The notes below the pieces were generated by a model. The model worked only from the letters and a program-made list of their open reading frames with translations, did no database searches and was not told the DNA's origin. The translations under genes and the position numbers were made by a program. Positions 29,401 to 40,139 of a stretch of DNA of 64,000 nucleotides are shown here, piece by piece; position 1 is the stretch's first letter, and each line of letters starts with the position of its first letter. Source of the stretch: Halichondria panicea (Eukaryota; Porifera; Demospongiae; Suberitida; Halichondriidae). The stretch spans positions 2,886,001-2,950,000 of the forward strand of contig NC_087389.1 of assembly GCF_963675165.1 (NCBI RefSeq), written 5' to 3'.

Positions 29401-32400
29401 TCTACAGATGCTAATGGTCATGGAACACATGTTGCAGGTATGAGCATCTCAGTGAAAATGCTGTATACATAATTATGATATGTAGCTATGTGTGTATGCA
29501 TTGCTTTGATGAGTATGTTATTGAATTGCATGTGCAAAGAATTCCTGCTAGTTAAACTAGCTATAGCTATAGAACTTGTACAGCTATAGAACTTGTACAT
29601 GTTTCATTCTGGGGAGGTGCATGTACATTAATTTTGCAAGTGACTATAATTATATCCGTACCCTCCCGAAAATACGCCCACCATTTTCTGCAAGAAGTCT
29701 AGGCTTATTAGGGGACTGGGCGTTTAACCGCGAACGGCGAGTTTTCATTTGAATATACGCGCAGCCTCAAATCGAGGTTTACACTTCGCTCTATGACAAT
29801 TCTTATATTGTATTTTCATTTTAATACAACATTTCATTTGTTGGTCTCTGCACCACATGGTAAAATCTCTATGAGTATTAAGTTGAAGTAAATCTGATCT
29901 GTGAGCCTACAGTTAGTATAGACTAGGTTACACTAATTGCCTAGGCTATTGGCTAGCTATAGAACTGTCTATCTAAATTGACAACAACAATGTTATAAAC
30001 TAATATGCACAAGTATGATTAAAGCATGACAAGAGAATGAACATGAAGAAGTTAATGGACTCTGACTCTATTCGTTGCTTGTCGATGTCAGATATAGCAG
30101 AAACTTCCCGAAGGATAGTAGGTCATACTCCTACAGAGCAGCTATCAGGTACTTTGTTTCAGAAAACCAAGATAAGGTAACCTGCAAAATTGGCCTGTGT
30201 GATAACTTTCTTGGACATGGTGTTTCCTTTCTCAGCATATAGGGCTACTTGTTCCTGCATATACGCCTTACTAGCTACTACCTACAACTTCCTTTCTCAC
30301 TAAAATTAATAGTGAACATGTGGCATTCAGCTACTGCGCATGCTCAACTCTTCATTCTGAGTGTGCTTATTATAATCGAGTGAAAATACCCTTGTGCAAG
30401 AACTTCAAAGCAAAGGAGGGGATGGGCGTTTATTCAAGATGGGCTTATTTTCGCGAGGGTACGGCAGTTATCTCCGTGTCAACTGTGTGTGTATAATTAT
30501 ATGTATACAGTTATGGATGTGTGATACCTTTTCATCGAATAAGCACCTGGTCACGGTTGATTAAAAAATACAATCTGTGCGTATGTATGTAAGTCAGTCA
30601 TGGGGACTGGCATTATTTGCTTTTGGGACTGATATATTACCCATCACTCAGAATGTGCAACGCTTCTGTGTGAGTTTTTGTGCAGCTGCATGTGGATTTA
30701 AATCGACATGTATTTTCTAAAATCATTCGCGCTTGCTCTTAAAACATGTGCATACTACAGTGCCCCTGAGTGCAAAATAGCTAGATAGTTCACCTATCCT
30801 AGCTTTCAAAGTTTTGAGTTAGTACGTACCTTAGTATAGTCTGGGGACCCAGACCTTATCTCAGGGGGGGGGGAGAAGGGAGAAAAAATCTGGAGATACT
30901 CATGCAACATTACCGTGTGCTCTTGGAATGTCAGATTGGAGACGTATTTATGACGTTGGAGGTTTAACGAACGAGTAGATGTAGCAATACTTGCATTTCA
31001 ATGGCTCTATCCGGCAATACTCGCATTTCAAAAATCACATGACATAAGATTCGCATTTTGTTGGCTCTATCCAAATTTTATGGAAATGCTGCAAGAGTCT
31101 CTACCTAATTCCAGCTATACTTAGGTCTGGCTCCCGAGACTACTACCTACCTAGGAGTTCACTTTGGCTACTTAGCCTTTCAAAGTTGATAGTTCAGCCC
31201 CAGAGTGTGTAGCTAATAGATTTCTATAAATATGTCCAAGAGTTGCTCTCGAAGCAGGTGTTTATTCGAGGGTAGGCTCTGGAAACTGAACTATAGACCA
31301 ACTTCGAAAAGCAAAAGCTTAGGTGAACCATAGACTGATACTATTGTAAATTATAGTATCTATGGGTGAACTATCAATCGAACGTCATCTGCTGGTAATT
31401 AACACCAGGAGCACATTACAGAAGGAGCGTCTAACTGTGCATGGGTTCGGAAATCGCATATCGTGTGCTTTCGTAAACGCCGCATTGCCTTATAAGAGTG
31501 TGTGTAAGTACTGTGTATATACATAAATTACAGACCCCGGTCAGCCTGTGAATATCATTATAAACGGATTTTGTATGTAGTGCAGCAGCAGGAGAGCTAG
31601 GTTGAGCCAGAAAGAGCTAAAATGAATAGCTAGATCTTTGATGGATGTTGGTATACATCATGGAAGAGACTGTCATTGGTGAGGTACAGAAAGTTCTGTA
31701 AATAGGAGCATATCCAGTCACTTTGTACAGAGAAAGTTTGCTAGACTTAGACTAACACATACTAGGCGTTTTGTTTTTGCAGTAGGGAGTCTTACTGGGG
31801 TTCTTAGAAGAGAGAGTTTACTTCCAGGTCTTTTCTTTTCACTTTTATTGACCTATGCTTGGTAAAAGTGCACCGTCAGCTCAATTAGCACTCGCCCGCA
31901 GACCCACTTAGCGGTTTTGCATATAAGGTCATGCTTTGCAAACTTCCACGAGATGCGATTCCCGAGGTAAGACGCTCCTTCTGTAATGTGCTCCTGTTAA
32001 CACCCAGGGCACTGTAAATGCCCCTATAGCCGTATACAAAGCCATAATTATTACGCCATGTACATGTTGAAAATGGTGTTTCTGCGTGGGCAGATGAAGT
32101 GCACCCACTTATCGATTTACATATATTGGCTGCTTATGATGAGTTATCATAATTATTATGTATAATACACTGTCATGCAGGCACTGTAATTGGAGATAAG
32201 TATGGACTTGCAAGGGGCGCAACAGCCATTGCTGTGAAGGTGCTAGGTGATAATGGAAGCGGGAGTACAGTGTAAGTTGTCTTATTTATATGTTTCCAGC
32301 ATATTGTATGGTGTTGTTTTAATTTGTTGATTGGACAATTCATATTACACTGCTATTAATCCTCATTCAGAGGTGTGATTGAGGGTGTAGAGTATGTCGC

Positions 32401-34980
32401 ACGCGAACATGAAGAAGGGAAGGATAAGAAGTCTGTTGCAAAGTAAGTGTGCATGATGCACCCTGCATGAGGCGTGTTATTAAGGCAGCCGTGGTCTTTA
32501 GTAGTCTGTGAGTGTTTGTATGCGTGTGTATTCTTATTTTGCTCACCTGGCTGCTAAAGTGCTGTGTTTATAGCACAATTAGCTTTATAAATGTTGTAAG
32601 ATATATTTTACTATACGGAAGACTCCTGCTAGATCAATAGTACTTCTAAAGCTGTCAATGCACAAATCTTCGTCACCATGCATGCATGTAAATTCTGTAC
32701 CAGGATGTGGTCGCAATATCACCCAAGCAGGTGATTTTTACTTAAAGCATAACACATCGATCGCCCCTGGACCAACTATTTTGCCCATTTTTCACAAATG
32801 TACTGGAGCCTACTCAAGGCCATAATTATGCCATTGAAACTGGATATTAGTGCTTGCTCGATTATGTGCATTTTTATTTTAAGGGCATAAAACTGCTGGT
32901 TTTTTGCACATAGCGTTTCTAATTATCATTATGCAACAATTGATTCACCTCGCTATAGCTCTTATAGTGCATGGGTAGCTAGCTATATAGCTGATGATAT
33001 ACATCTGTCTTTAAATATGCTGTTATACTGTGAGAATGTGAGGCATTGATGAGGTGACTTGGACCCTTTTTTCCCAGATCCTGGTCAATATGAGAGCTAT
33101 AATTATATAGCTAGCGCTATAATATAGAGACAGAGACATTGATATTTAGTCTAATGTAGGAGCATTTCACTCTGCATCTCTTGATAGGCTTTTACAATTA
33201 TAGGCTTGTGTCACGCAGCTTTCACTCTGCTCAGATGATGAGTCATCCACCCTGTTGTGAGTCTTTTGTTAGCATAGCTAAGGGTAGCTGCTATCAGATA
33301 GGACTAGAAACCTTCAATTGACCTGTATACGTACAACGGAGTTGCTACCACTAGATTACTTGTTCTATGTACTTCCCTTCAATCCATTAATTTCTTTTTG
33401 TTGTAACGTACGTCATTGTTTTACTGAGCATAATTATACGTTGTTATCCTGATCCGAGTTAGCCATGCAGTATCAGGCTAACGGTTAGTGGCATGGGCAA
33501 AACAGTCGATACCAGGCCCTCTTCTCAGAGTAAATGGGCGTGGGGACAAGGCTATAGCTTCCTTATAGCTCATATGCACTCGCTCAATTTTCAAGCTGCT
33601 AGAGCGAGTCACCACTTGTTACAGAGACCCCGGTTACTGGGTAGATATAGACGTGGCCCGTCCTCCAAAAAATGGGGGAACGAAATTCAAGCCTATCAAG
33701 CATTTATTCTGCTGCACTGCGCACAAACTCTATGAATAGTGTTGATAATGGCCGCGCCTCTAACCGCAGAGCTCAGGTTGCTGCTGACAAGCCAAAAAAT
33801 GCATTTGTAAGAACTCTACAATGCTGCAACACATTACGTAAGGACTCGGCAATCTGATTGGTGCTGCATGATTTTCTACAGCAGAACCAGTATTGATAGA
33901 ACTGAAACATACCCCATTAGCGCACATGCTAATAATTTAGCTTCTACGGAATACTGAAAATATAAAATGTATACTGATCAAGGCATGCAAATTTTTAATT
34001 GCAAAAGTTCGAGAAGCGTCTGTAACATTATTATACTCAGTTTTGCTTCGAGCTACATGAGTTTCTCGAACTTCTGCTTGGCCATAATATCCCGAGCACA
34101 GAGCGTAAAACAGTGCATTAACTGGTTTGTCACTCTTACGTATATACATAATTCATGACTCACTTCTGTGTTATAATGTAGCATGTCTCTGGGAGGAGGA
34201 TTTTCTAAGAGCTTGAATGATGCTGTCAATGCTGCTATTAACAAGGTATATGCCTGCATGATTCCAATACTCCATGCACGCGATATTTTTACACAAAATT
34301 TTCTCCAACATCAAAAAGCACGCAAGCAACTATGTTTTATGGCTACATGGTTTGAATCTATCAAGAGTTCATTAGGAAGAGTACGCAACTCCAATAGATT
34401 GCATTTAACATTGCAAATCTTTTTGTGGTCTACTATAGAAGATGGGATATTATTATAAGAATGCCTCGGTGCATGTTTTGTTTCGGTCAAACATATGAGT
34501 GTTATATGGAAGAGGTGATTACTGATTAGTTGACAGTGTGTCCGATCGACCCGAATGAGACATAATATGCGTAATGCTAATTATACTGGATGATTGACTT
34601 GGAATTTAGTATATATATGTTTGCACGACTGTGGATCTGAAAAAGAGGTAAAGTTCACAATTAATGGCTCTACTGCTTCTCTGGCAGTGTAGCTTTGCAG
34701 GTCTTTGTCTTTTCTCGCTCTTGTAGCTAATCCAATACGTGCGATATAGTGCCTTAGGCCCTAGTGTAAGGCTAATAAGTGGAGTAGAAACTTCGTATAA
34801 ACAGATTTTGGTACACATGATTCTGAAGATACTGCAACTTGAATGTATGTAAACTAGAGAAAAGATTTAGTTTGAAAATACCGAAGAAAACAATAATTGC
34901 TAGAAGCCTATAGAAGCTAGCTATTAGTTGTACTCGCATTGCAACCATTTTGCAGTTACAGCTGAAAAACACACACGCAT

Positions 34981-35018
<38 letters not shown>

Positions 35019-38000
35019 ATATCTATTTATTTTGACTAATGCCTGGGATAATTCTAAGAACCAAAATATTTTACATTCCCAATAGAAGACCAACCCATTC
35101 ACACACACTTTCTTACAAAGATCTTTAACCCACTGTTTCCGATTCTCAATTAAGGTATTCCAATGTGTTTATAATTATATAAACTAAAAATTTAATGTTT
35201 AGCAATAATACGAATATTTTTTCTCAGCATTAATAAGACACAGCATAAGACAACGCTTAAGTTGGACTGCGCTACATTTGCATGATAATATTATGTGTGT
35301 ATTCTATAAACTGGAAAACAGTTATCTTCCTGTTTGAAGTTATTATAATTATGAGTCAGCAGGGTTTCAGCGGACGGACATGCACCCAACATTTATTTTT
35401 TATTCCAATTTCCCAATCTCCCATACACACACAGCTTTACCGAATACCTTCGCGGCTACGCCCCGGGACATGCTAATGTATTGCACATTTTTATAGCAAG
35501 AATCATAGCACTTTATTTTCCTTACAGGGTGTTCACTTTGCAATTGCTGCTGGTAATGAGAACCAAGATGCGTGTAATGTGTCTCCTGCTAGCTCCAAGA
35601 GGCAAGTTAATAATGAAAGCACCAGCTTACACCTCGGCGTGGAAGGTTTATGTATAGAAATTATAGCTTGCATACTGATGGAATTTGCATGTGGATATCG
35701 ACCATGACTGTTGCTCAAAAAGATGTGTAAGGTTCAACTTTAAGCCCATTCTTATTAATGGCTGCATGTTCATTAATTGGCACAGCTAGTGCAGCCTTTT
35801 CCTCATTCTTGCAGCTCCCAATATCTAGTTAACTACTAAGTAAAGTTGTATCAACAGATTTTGCTACACAAAAGTCTTCAGAGTCTGCAATAATATTATG
35901 TTACGTAGTAGCCTCAGTAAGGAAACACGGAGTCTTTGCATGGAAACCAAAATATTAAATAGGCCATGCGGTTGTAGTGTAACATACCGTATAATCTGGT
36001 TAGTAAGCACATGCGCCTATAGGGAAAAGAGCAAGCCTCTATGCGCCTATTACAGTGGCGTAGCCAGAAGGGTGCAGAGGGTGCTCCAGCACCCCCCTCT
36101 GGCCTCAGAATCTGCTCCACAAGTTCCTGTTACTATTAAACTAGCTAGCTAGCTAGCTGATATGATAGAACTAGCACAATTCAACTCGACACTCCACCTC
36201 CATACTAGTTCAGTGTAAGCTCCACCTCCAAATATTAATTCCAGTGCACATGCGCAAAGCCACGTGGCTAGAGCAAAACCAGGTCCCCCACAGAGTTGCA
36301 GACTGTTTAGCTAGCTATCACCATGTCACTCTTTACACTGTAACTGAGTCTGCAAGTGGCTTGCCACCCTGTCCTGCTGATTCACAAGCTGAACGATATA
36401 GATACAGAATCTGAGATAGGTAATCTCTGGTGCATCTCCATAGAGATATTCCAATCAGCATCCCTGATGCTATTGACGAATTTGCTCGTCGCCACCTTCG
36501 ACGCATGGAACTACTGAACATTTTTGTTGACTCCTCTTGACTTTCTATTATTATAATAATAAGCAAATTGTTTAGCCAGAATCAATCTCAGAGCATGTAA
36601 TAACAAAAATGTTCTGGGGGAGTGCCCCCAGACCCCCCATTGGGGTGCACCTATGGTGCTTCGTAATTCGGAACATCCATTCATTCAGCACCCCCCTCTC
36701 CCAAATCCTGGCTACGCCCCTGTAAATAATTCAGATGTGCTTATAGAGATTAACCACACCCATAACAATTAACCATTTCTTGAAATTGCTCACTGCTGCA
36801 TGTGCATGGAATGTAGTCCCACGTGACCCCAGTTCTATTAATTTTATAGTAGTGGTTTTGGATTCTGCCTGTACTGTAACTGTAGCAGACAGAAGTTACA
36901 CGCTCTCTCTCTTTTATGCGCTCTTGAGAGAGGTTGTCTTACCATAGATTGAAAAGAAAGGGATTGGCAACGGAGGCAGTTCACGTGATGCTTTTACATT
37001 GAGTGTACACAGATGGGCCTGACACCATCCGTGTTTCGCCCTAAAATTCCCGCAAAAATTATTGTGTCTAATGCCTAGCTACTTCAATTCTCAAAGACCC
37101 CTCAAAGACCCCTCCAACACCTCTGATGGTATAGGTATCATTTGCAGGGTGTCATACAGGGGGGAAAGGGGGGATATCCCCCTAGCTCCAATTCCCCCCC
37201 TTTCAATTATGACTGAGTGTCCATAGCTGGGTATTGAAATAACAGTTGACCTTTTTTTAGCAACATTTTCTGGTTACTTTTCTCATTTCCCCCCTCTACT
37301 TCAAAATCCTGTATGACACCCTGATTTGGAAATGAAAAATCTTGATTTTCGTGAAGTAGCTAGAGGTACACAGAGCCTCTGTCAGAGGCTTTTTCATGCT
37401 TGTGTTCCTATAGCACCTATGATATAGCTAAGGTTGTGTTACTAAGTAGTGTGCAATGTCCCAAATGGCCACACAAATGAGGTGATAAGTTGCTATTTAG
37501 CAGTAGAACTGCTCAGACTTTTTTTTACAGACGGCAAAAATAATTCTCATGAATTATTCATGTTTAGGCTCCCACGTAGCCTCGAGGCGAAACACGGATG
37601 GTACCGGAAGTGCACTCCGTTGTCAATCCCTTTCTCTTCAATCTATGGTTTTACTTGGGAGGTTTCGATTGCCAGCTATGTATGTTCTCTGAGTAATTTC
37701 TTGTTGTAAATGAATCTTGGGGCTTTGCTAACTGCTTCTTTAGCTCGCTCATACAAGCTTTGAAAAGGCTGTAGAGACAAGCTAGCGTTTTCACGATTGT
37801 GCAAAATAATGCTATCTCAGCAATAATTTCCTGTTAATTCTGGGTGTGGCTGTCCATTCTGGGAGGTTTATTTTCATTGCTAAAGCCGATTGGGGGACTA
37901 GAAAGCTGCATGAGCTCTTCCGTTATATAGCATGTAATTGCTATTTGGAGGTGGTCGTTAATGGAAGTTCCACTGTACTAATATGGGGTCAAAAAGTGTT

Positions 38001-39894
38001 GCATTCTCAAAAGGGTCACATGCAGGTAACTGCATGCAATGGAACTGTATCTGTACCTGTATAATAGAACTGTACCTGTACTGTTTATGTGTGCTAGACA
38101 TAACTGTAGATAACTGTAGGTGTTATAGGTATAACTGTTTAGTGTCTTATTCTATAATGGTTCTGTTCTGTAACATATTTTAGTCTGGTGCATTTGTCAT
38201 TTAGTAGCCGCGGCTTACATTAATGAAGTCATTTCACAGACGACTAATAATTATAACCAGCAGCCACCTATAAAGCATAATTATGTATCATTAAATCTGT
38301 GTTTATGGGTAGCTATTATACAAACAAGCAGGATCGAGGTGACTCAGTAACTTGCTCATGCAATGTATTAACTTACTAACATGCACAGTCCTCTCCCGCT
38401 TGCTTGTTTCCATGCTTTTTGGTGCCTTCCCCGGTCAAACCTAACAACTTTAACATTGAAATGTTTTCGGGGCTGGTTGCAATGATTGATACTTCTTTTG
38501 CAGTGTGACAGTAGCCGCAATGGATAACGAAGATAAACGCTCCTCTTTCAGTAACTACGGCTCATGTGTTGAAATATTTGCACCTGTGAGTTTGTTTAAT
38601 TAGTGTATTCTTAAATGATACTTAATAATTATACAGGGATCAGCGATCAAATCTGCATGGATTAGTGACAGGGGCTCAAATAACAAAGACGGAACAGCTA
38701 CATTATCAGGTATATTATAATTATCTCAAGCATGGTTATTCTATAGAACACGTAAGTGCAAAACTCTATAAATTAATCGTGGTGGAGTTTACAATCCCTA
38801 CCATGCATACATACTTTAAATCGCGTAAACTTTGATTTGAGTTATTTAAAGTTTGAATATATAATTATTATGGAACTCGGAACATAAATCACAATAACAG
38901 ACTATTTTATATATTCAAAACGGAACATAAATCACAATAACAGGCTATTTTTATATATTCAAAACCAAGAAAGCACTGTCGGTGGGAGCGAAAATTAATT
39001 TATAAAAGGAATGCCTGAGAATGCACCAGTTGCTATCCAAAACAGCCTATAGAAGAGGTACAACTGTTCTTGCCCTTAGATAGATTTATATACATTGTAT
39101 TGAGTTGGACCTTCTTAATGTTTGTTATATTGAATCTATTGCGGTATAATAATACGAAAATTTCCACCGTACAAAAAATAACTCTTTATACGCTACTTGT
39201 CAACCACATAGAGCCTAAATGAAGCCATAATTAATAATAACTTCCGGGGCCGAACTCAACGCAAATAACTTTATATACATAAAGGTATATACATTATTCT
39301 CACAACGGGAAGCGTGCAAGTGGCAAGTTCGCTCCCCTTGTTTTCGATATAATACTCATAATAATTATTTGCTCCCTACATTCTCAGATAACCCCCTATA
39401 GCTAGTTGTCTACATGTAGCCCCCAATTGCATGTAATATCTAGTTTCACTGGCATTTATACACAACTGTGATCATTCCACAGGTACATCCATGGCCGCCC
39501 CTCATGTGGTAAGTACATAATTATTTTACATCAATTAGCTGTAGCTATTATACTACGCATGGGGACCTGCATGCATGGCTTGATTATATTATTATAGATA
39601 AGCGTATACTGGAAATTTTGACATGTCAGTTGAACTACATGTAGATATATGTGTCTAATTATTATACATCATTATTGTTTAGGCTGGTGTTATGGCCAAA
39701 ATTCTCACAACTGAGGACCCTACCCCTGAACAAATGATGGCGAAACTCGAGTCCCTGTAAGTTGCACAAAATATACATACTTATAGGAGTATACTTCATC
39801 ATTGTGTTCTATACATTTTAGTGCCACAGATAAGATCGTTCAAGATCGTAAAAATACTCCGGATTTACTGCTTTTCCATGACTGTAAGAGCTGA
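25711..39894 (+). CDS. Secreted proteinase K-like subtilase (S8A) with I9 prodomain
   Basis: Sixteen exons: 25711-25783, 25854-25937, 27181-27301, 27372-27426, 27605-27716, 29064-29103, 29331-29437, 32181-32271, 32371-32442, 34182-34245, 35528-35601, 38504-38585, 38637-38709, 39483-39508, 39683-39756, 39822-39894. They join in frame to 406 residues. A signal peptide ([19 protein letters not shown]) precedes an inhibitor I9 prodomain (about 38-120). Catalytic residues are all present: Asp161 in VYIIDTG, His192 in NGHGTHVAG, oxyanion Asn283 in AAGNEN and Ser352 in [11 protein letters not shown]. The product should be an extracellular or lysosomal endopeptidase activated by prodomain removal. 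Exons 1 and 11 end at GC donors (AG|GCAAGT): GT alternatives break the frame. Fifteen introns filled with the same MITE families as the neighbours show it is a native gene, not contamination. The C-terminus is short, with no pro-protein convertase P-domain. Confidence 0.95.
26322..26800. repeat. Family B MITE, reverse orientation, with GT/GC microsatellite
   Basis: Starts TTATGCCCCGGTGCGCATGC and carries CTACTTAGTAGTTAGCTC and CGATCATTACCCACTC, the inverse of the copy at 19250-19963. A (GT)n/(GTGC)n run at 26361-26474 lies where the other copies hold CA. It lies in intron 2 of the subtilase, directly abutting a family C copy. Confidence 0.82.
26808..27005. repeat. Family C MITE, reverse orientation
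   Basis: ACCATATTACTCGAATATTT at the left and TTCTAGTAATACAGTA at the right, each one base off the consensus terminus. The interior shares TTTGCGAATGAGCCAAATCA with the 48676 copy. Confidence 0.8.
27805..27998. repeat. Family F MITE
   Basis: CAGGGTGTCATACAAG at the left and CTTCAAAATCCTGTATGACA with CCCTG at the right form the inverted repeat. The arms carry G-runs (GGGGGG) on one side and C-runs on the other. Inside subtilase intron 5. Confidence 0.87.
28250..28475. repeat. Fragment of family L repeat
   Basis: TAGCCTTGTTCCCAGGCCGA resembles the left end of the element at 46390 (TAGCCTCGATCCCAGGCCAA). An internal block with TAGCTAGATAATGTATT is shared in the opposite sense, suggesting a rearranged copy. 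Confidence 0.55.
29221..29265 (+). other. Candidate 45-bp cassette exon in the subtilase
   Basis: Within the intron between exons 6 and 7 lies an open 45-bp segment preceded by a pyrimidine-rich tract ending CCACTTACAG and followed by GTATGT. It is phase 2 at both ends, like exon 7. Read from exon 6, it would encode [16 protein letters not shown], starting with the same TGI that exon 7 supplies. Inclusion would insert 15 residues right after the catalytic Asp. The default gene model leaves it out. It may be chance. Confidence 0.35.
29656..30464. repeat. MITE with CCGTACCCTC termini (family M)
   Basis: CCGTACCCTCCCGAAAATAC at the left and CGCGAGGGTACGG at the right, continuing into GGGCGTTTA motifs. 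809 bp with no transposase ORF, inside subtilase intron 7. A related left end occurs near 56262 (GTACCACCCCCGAAAAAATA). Confidence 0.8.
30838..31143. repeat. MITE with TAGTCT...AGACC inverted ends
   Basis: TAGTCTGGGGACCCAGACCT at the left is mirrored by AGGTCTGGCTCCCGAGACTA at the right. The interior repeats ACTTGCATTTCAATGGCTCT and a variant. It lies in subtilase intron 7. Confidence 0.75.
31395..32010. repeat. Inverted-repeat element with GGAGCGTCT arms
   Basis: AACACCAGGAGCACATTACA followed by GAAGGAGCGTCT at 31400-31432 is mirrored by AGACGCTCCTTCTGTAATGT followed by GCTCCTGTTAACACC at about 31971-32005. It encloses about 550 bp and lies in subtilase intron 7. Confidence 0.75.
34461..35016. 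repeat. Family A/B-related MITE with (CA)n end
   Basis: Starts ATGCCTCGGTGCATG and includes CTAGAAGCCTATAGAAGC, GCATTGCAACCATTTTGCAG and a CA run at about 34968-35016. The usual right terminus may be displaced to 35430-35475 (CAGCTTTACCGAATACC, GGCTACGCCCCGGGACAT), implying an insertion between. Located in subtilase intron 10. Confidence 0.65.
35690..35905. repeat. Family B MITE fragment
   Basis: Contains ATCGACCATGACTGTTGCTC, AACTACTAAGTAAAGTTGTA and ATTTTGCTACACAAA, matching the middle of the copies at 19250 and 40313. Both termini are missing. Confidence 0.65.
36053..36722. repeat. Element with CAGTGGCGTAGCCAG termini (family N)
   Basis: CAGTGGCGTAGCCAGAAGGG at the left is mirrored by CCTGGCTACGCCCCTG at the right, flanked by TA. 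Beyond the ends, runs of CACCCCCCTCT occur on both sides. This CAGGGGCGTAGCCAG-type end recurs in DNA transposons of many animals. The copy here is 670 bp with no transposase. It lies in subtilase intron 11. Confidence 0.85.
36941..37649. repeat. Inverted-repeat element interrupted by a family F MITE
   Basis: ACCATAGATTGAAAAGAAAG plus GGATTGGCAACGGAG at the left, and the inverse at 37617-37649. A second matching block, ACCATCCGTGTTTCGCC, lies inside each arm (about 37026 and 37585). The family F element at 37145-37323 sits between the arms. Confidence 0.8.
37145..37323. repeat. Family F MITE
   Basis: CAGGGTGTCATACAGG at the left, CCTGTATGACACCCTG at the right: a perfect 16-bp inverted repeat. 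G-rich and C-rich stretches lie just inside the arms. Confidence 0.9.
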
Positions 39895-40139
39895 ATACAT
39901 AACTGTATGATATAAACTTATTAGCTAGTATAATTATATGACGTACGTAAACGTAGTAAGTTAGGCCTTGAACATTATAAACATGTAGTAGTATACTTTT
40001 TGATACTTAGTTATGTGTGTATCATAACAGATAAACTGTCAATGTGGCTTTATTATTTCAGACTTGTAACCATGTAAATGCATGTTTGTTCACTGTCATG
40101 TGGTTTGAAATGATAAAACACAAGCAGACAACAAAAAAC

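Noticed and set aside
33493-33857. Overlapping ORFs of 80 and 61 codons
   Set aside because: Located in a subtilase intron; no domain, no splice phase fitting the neighbouring exons.
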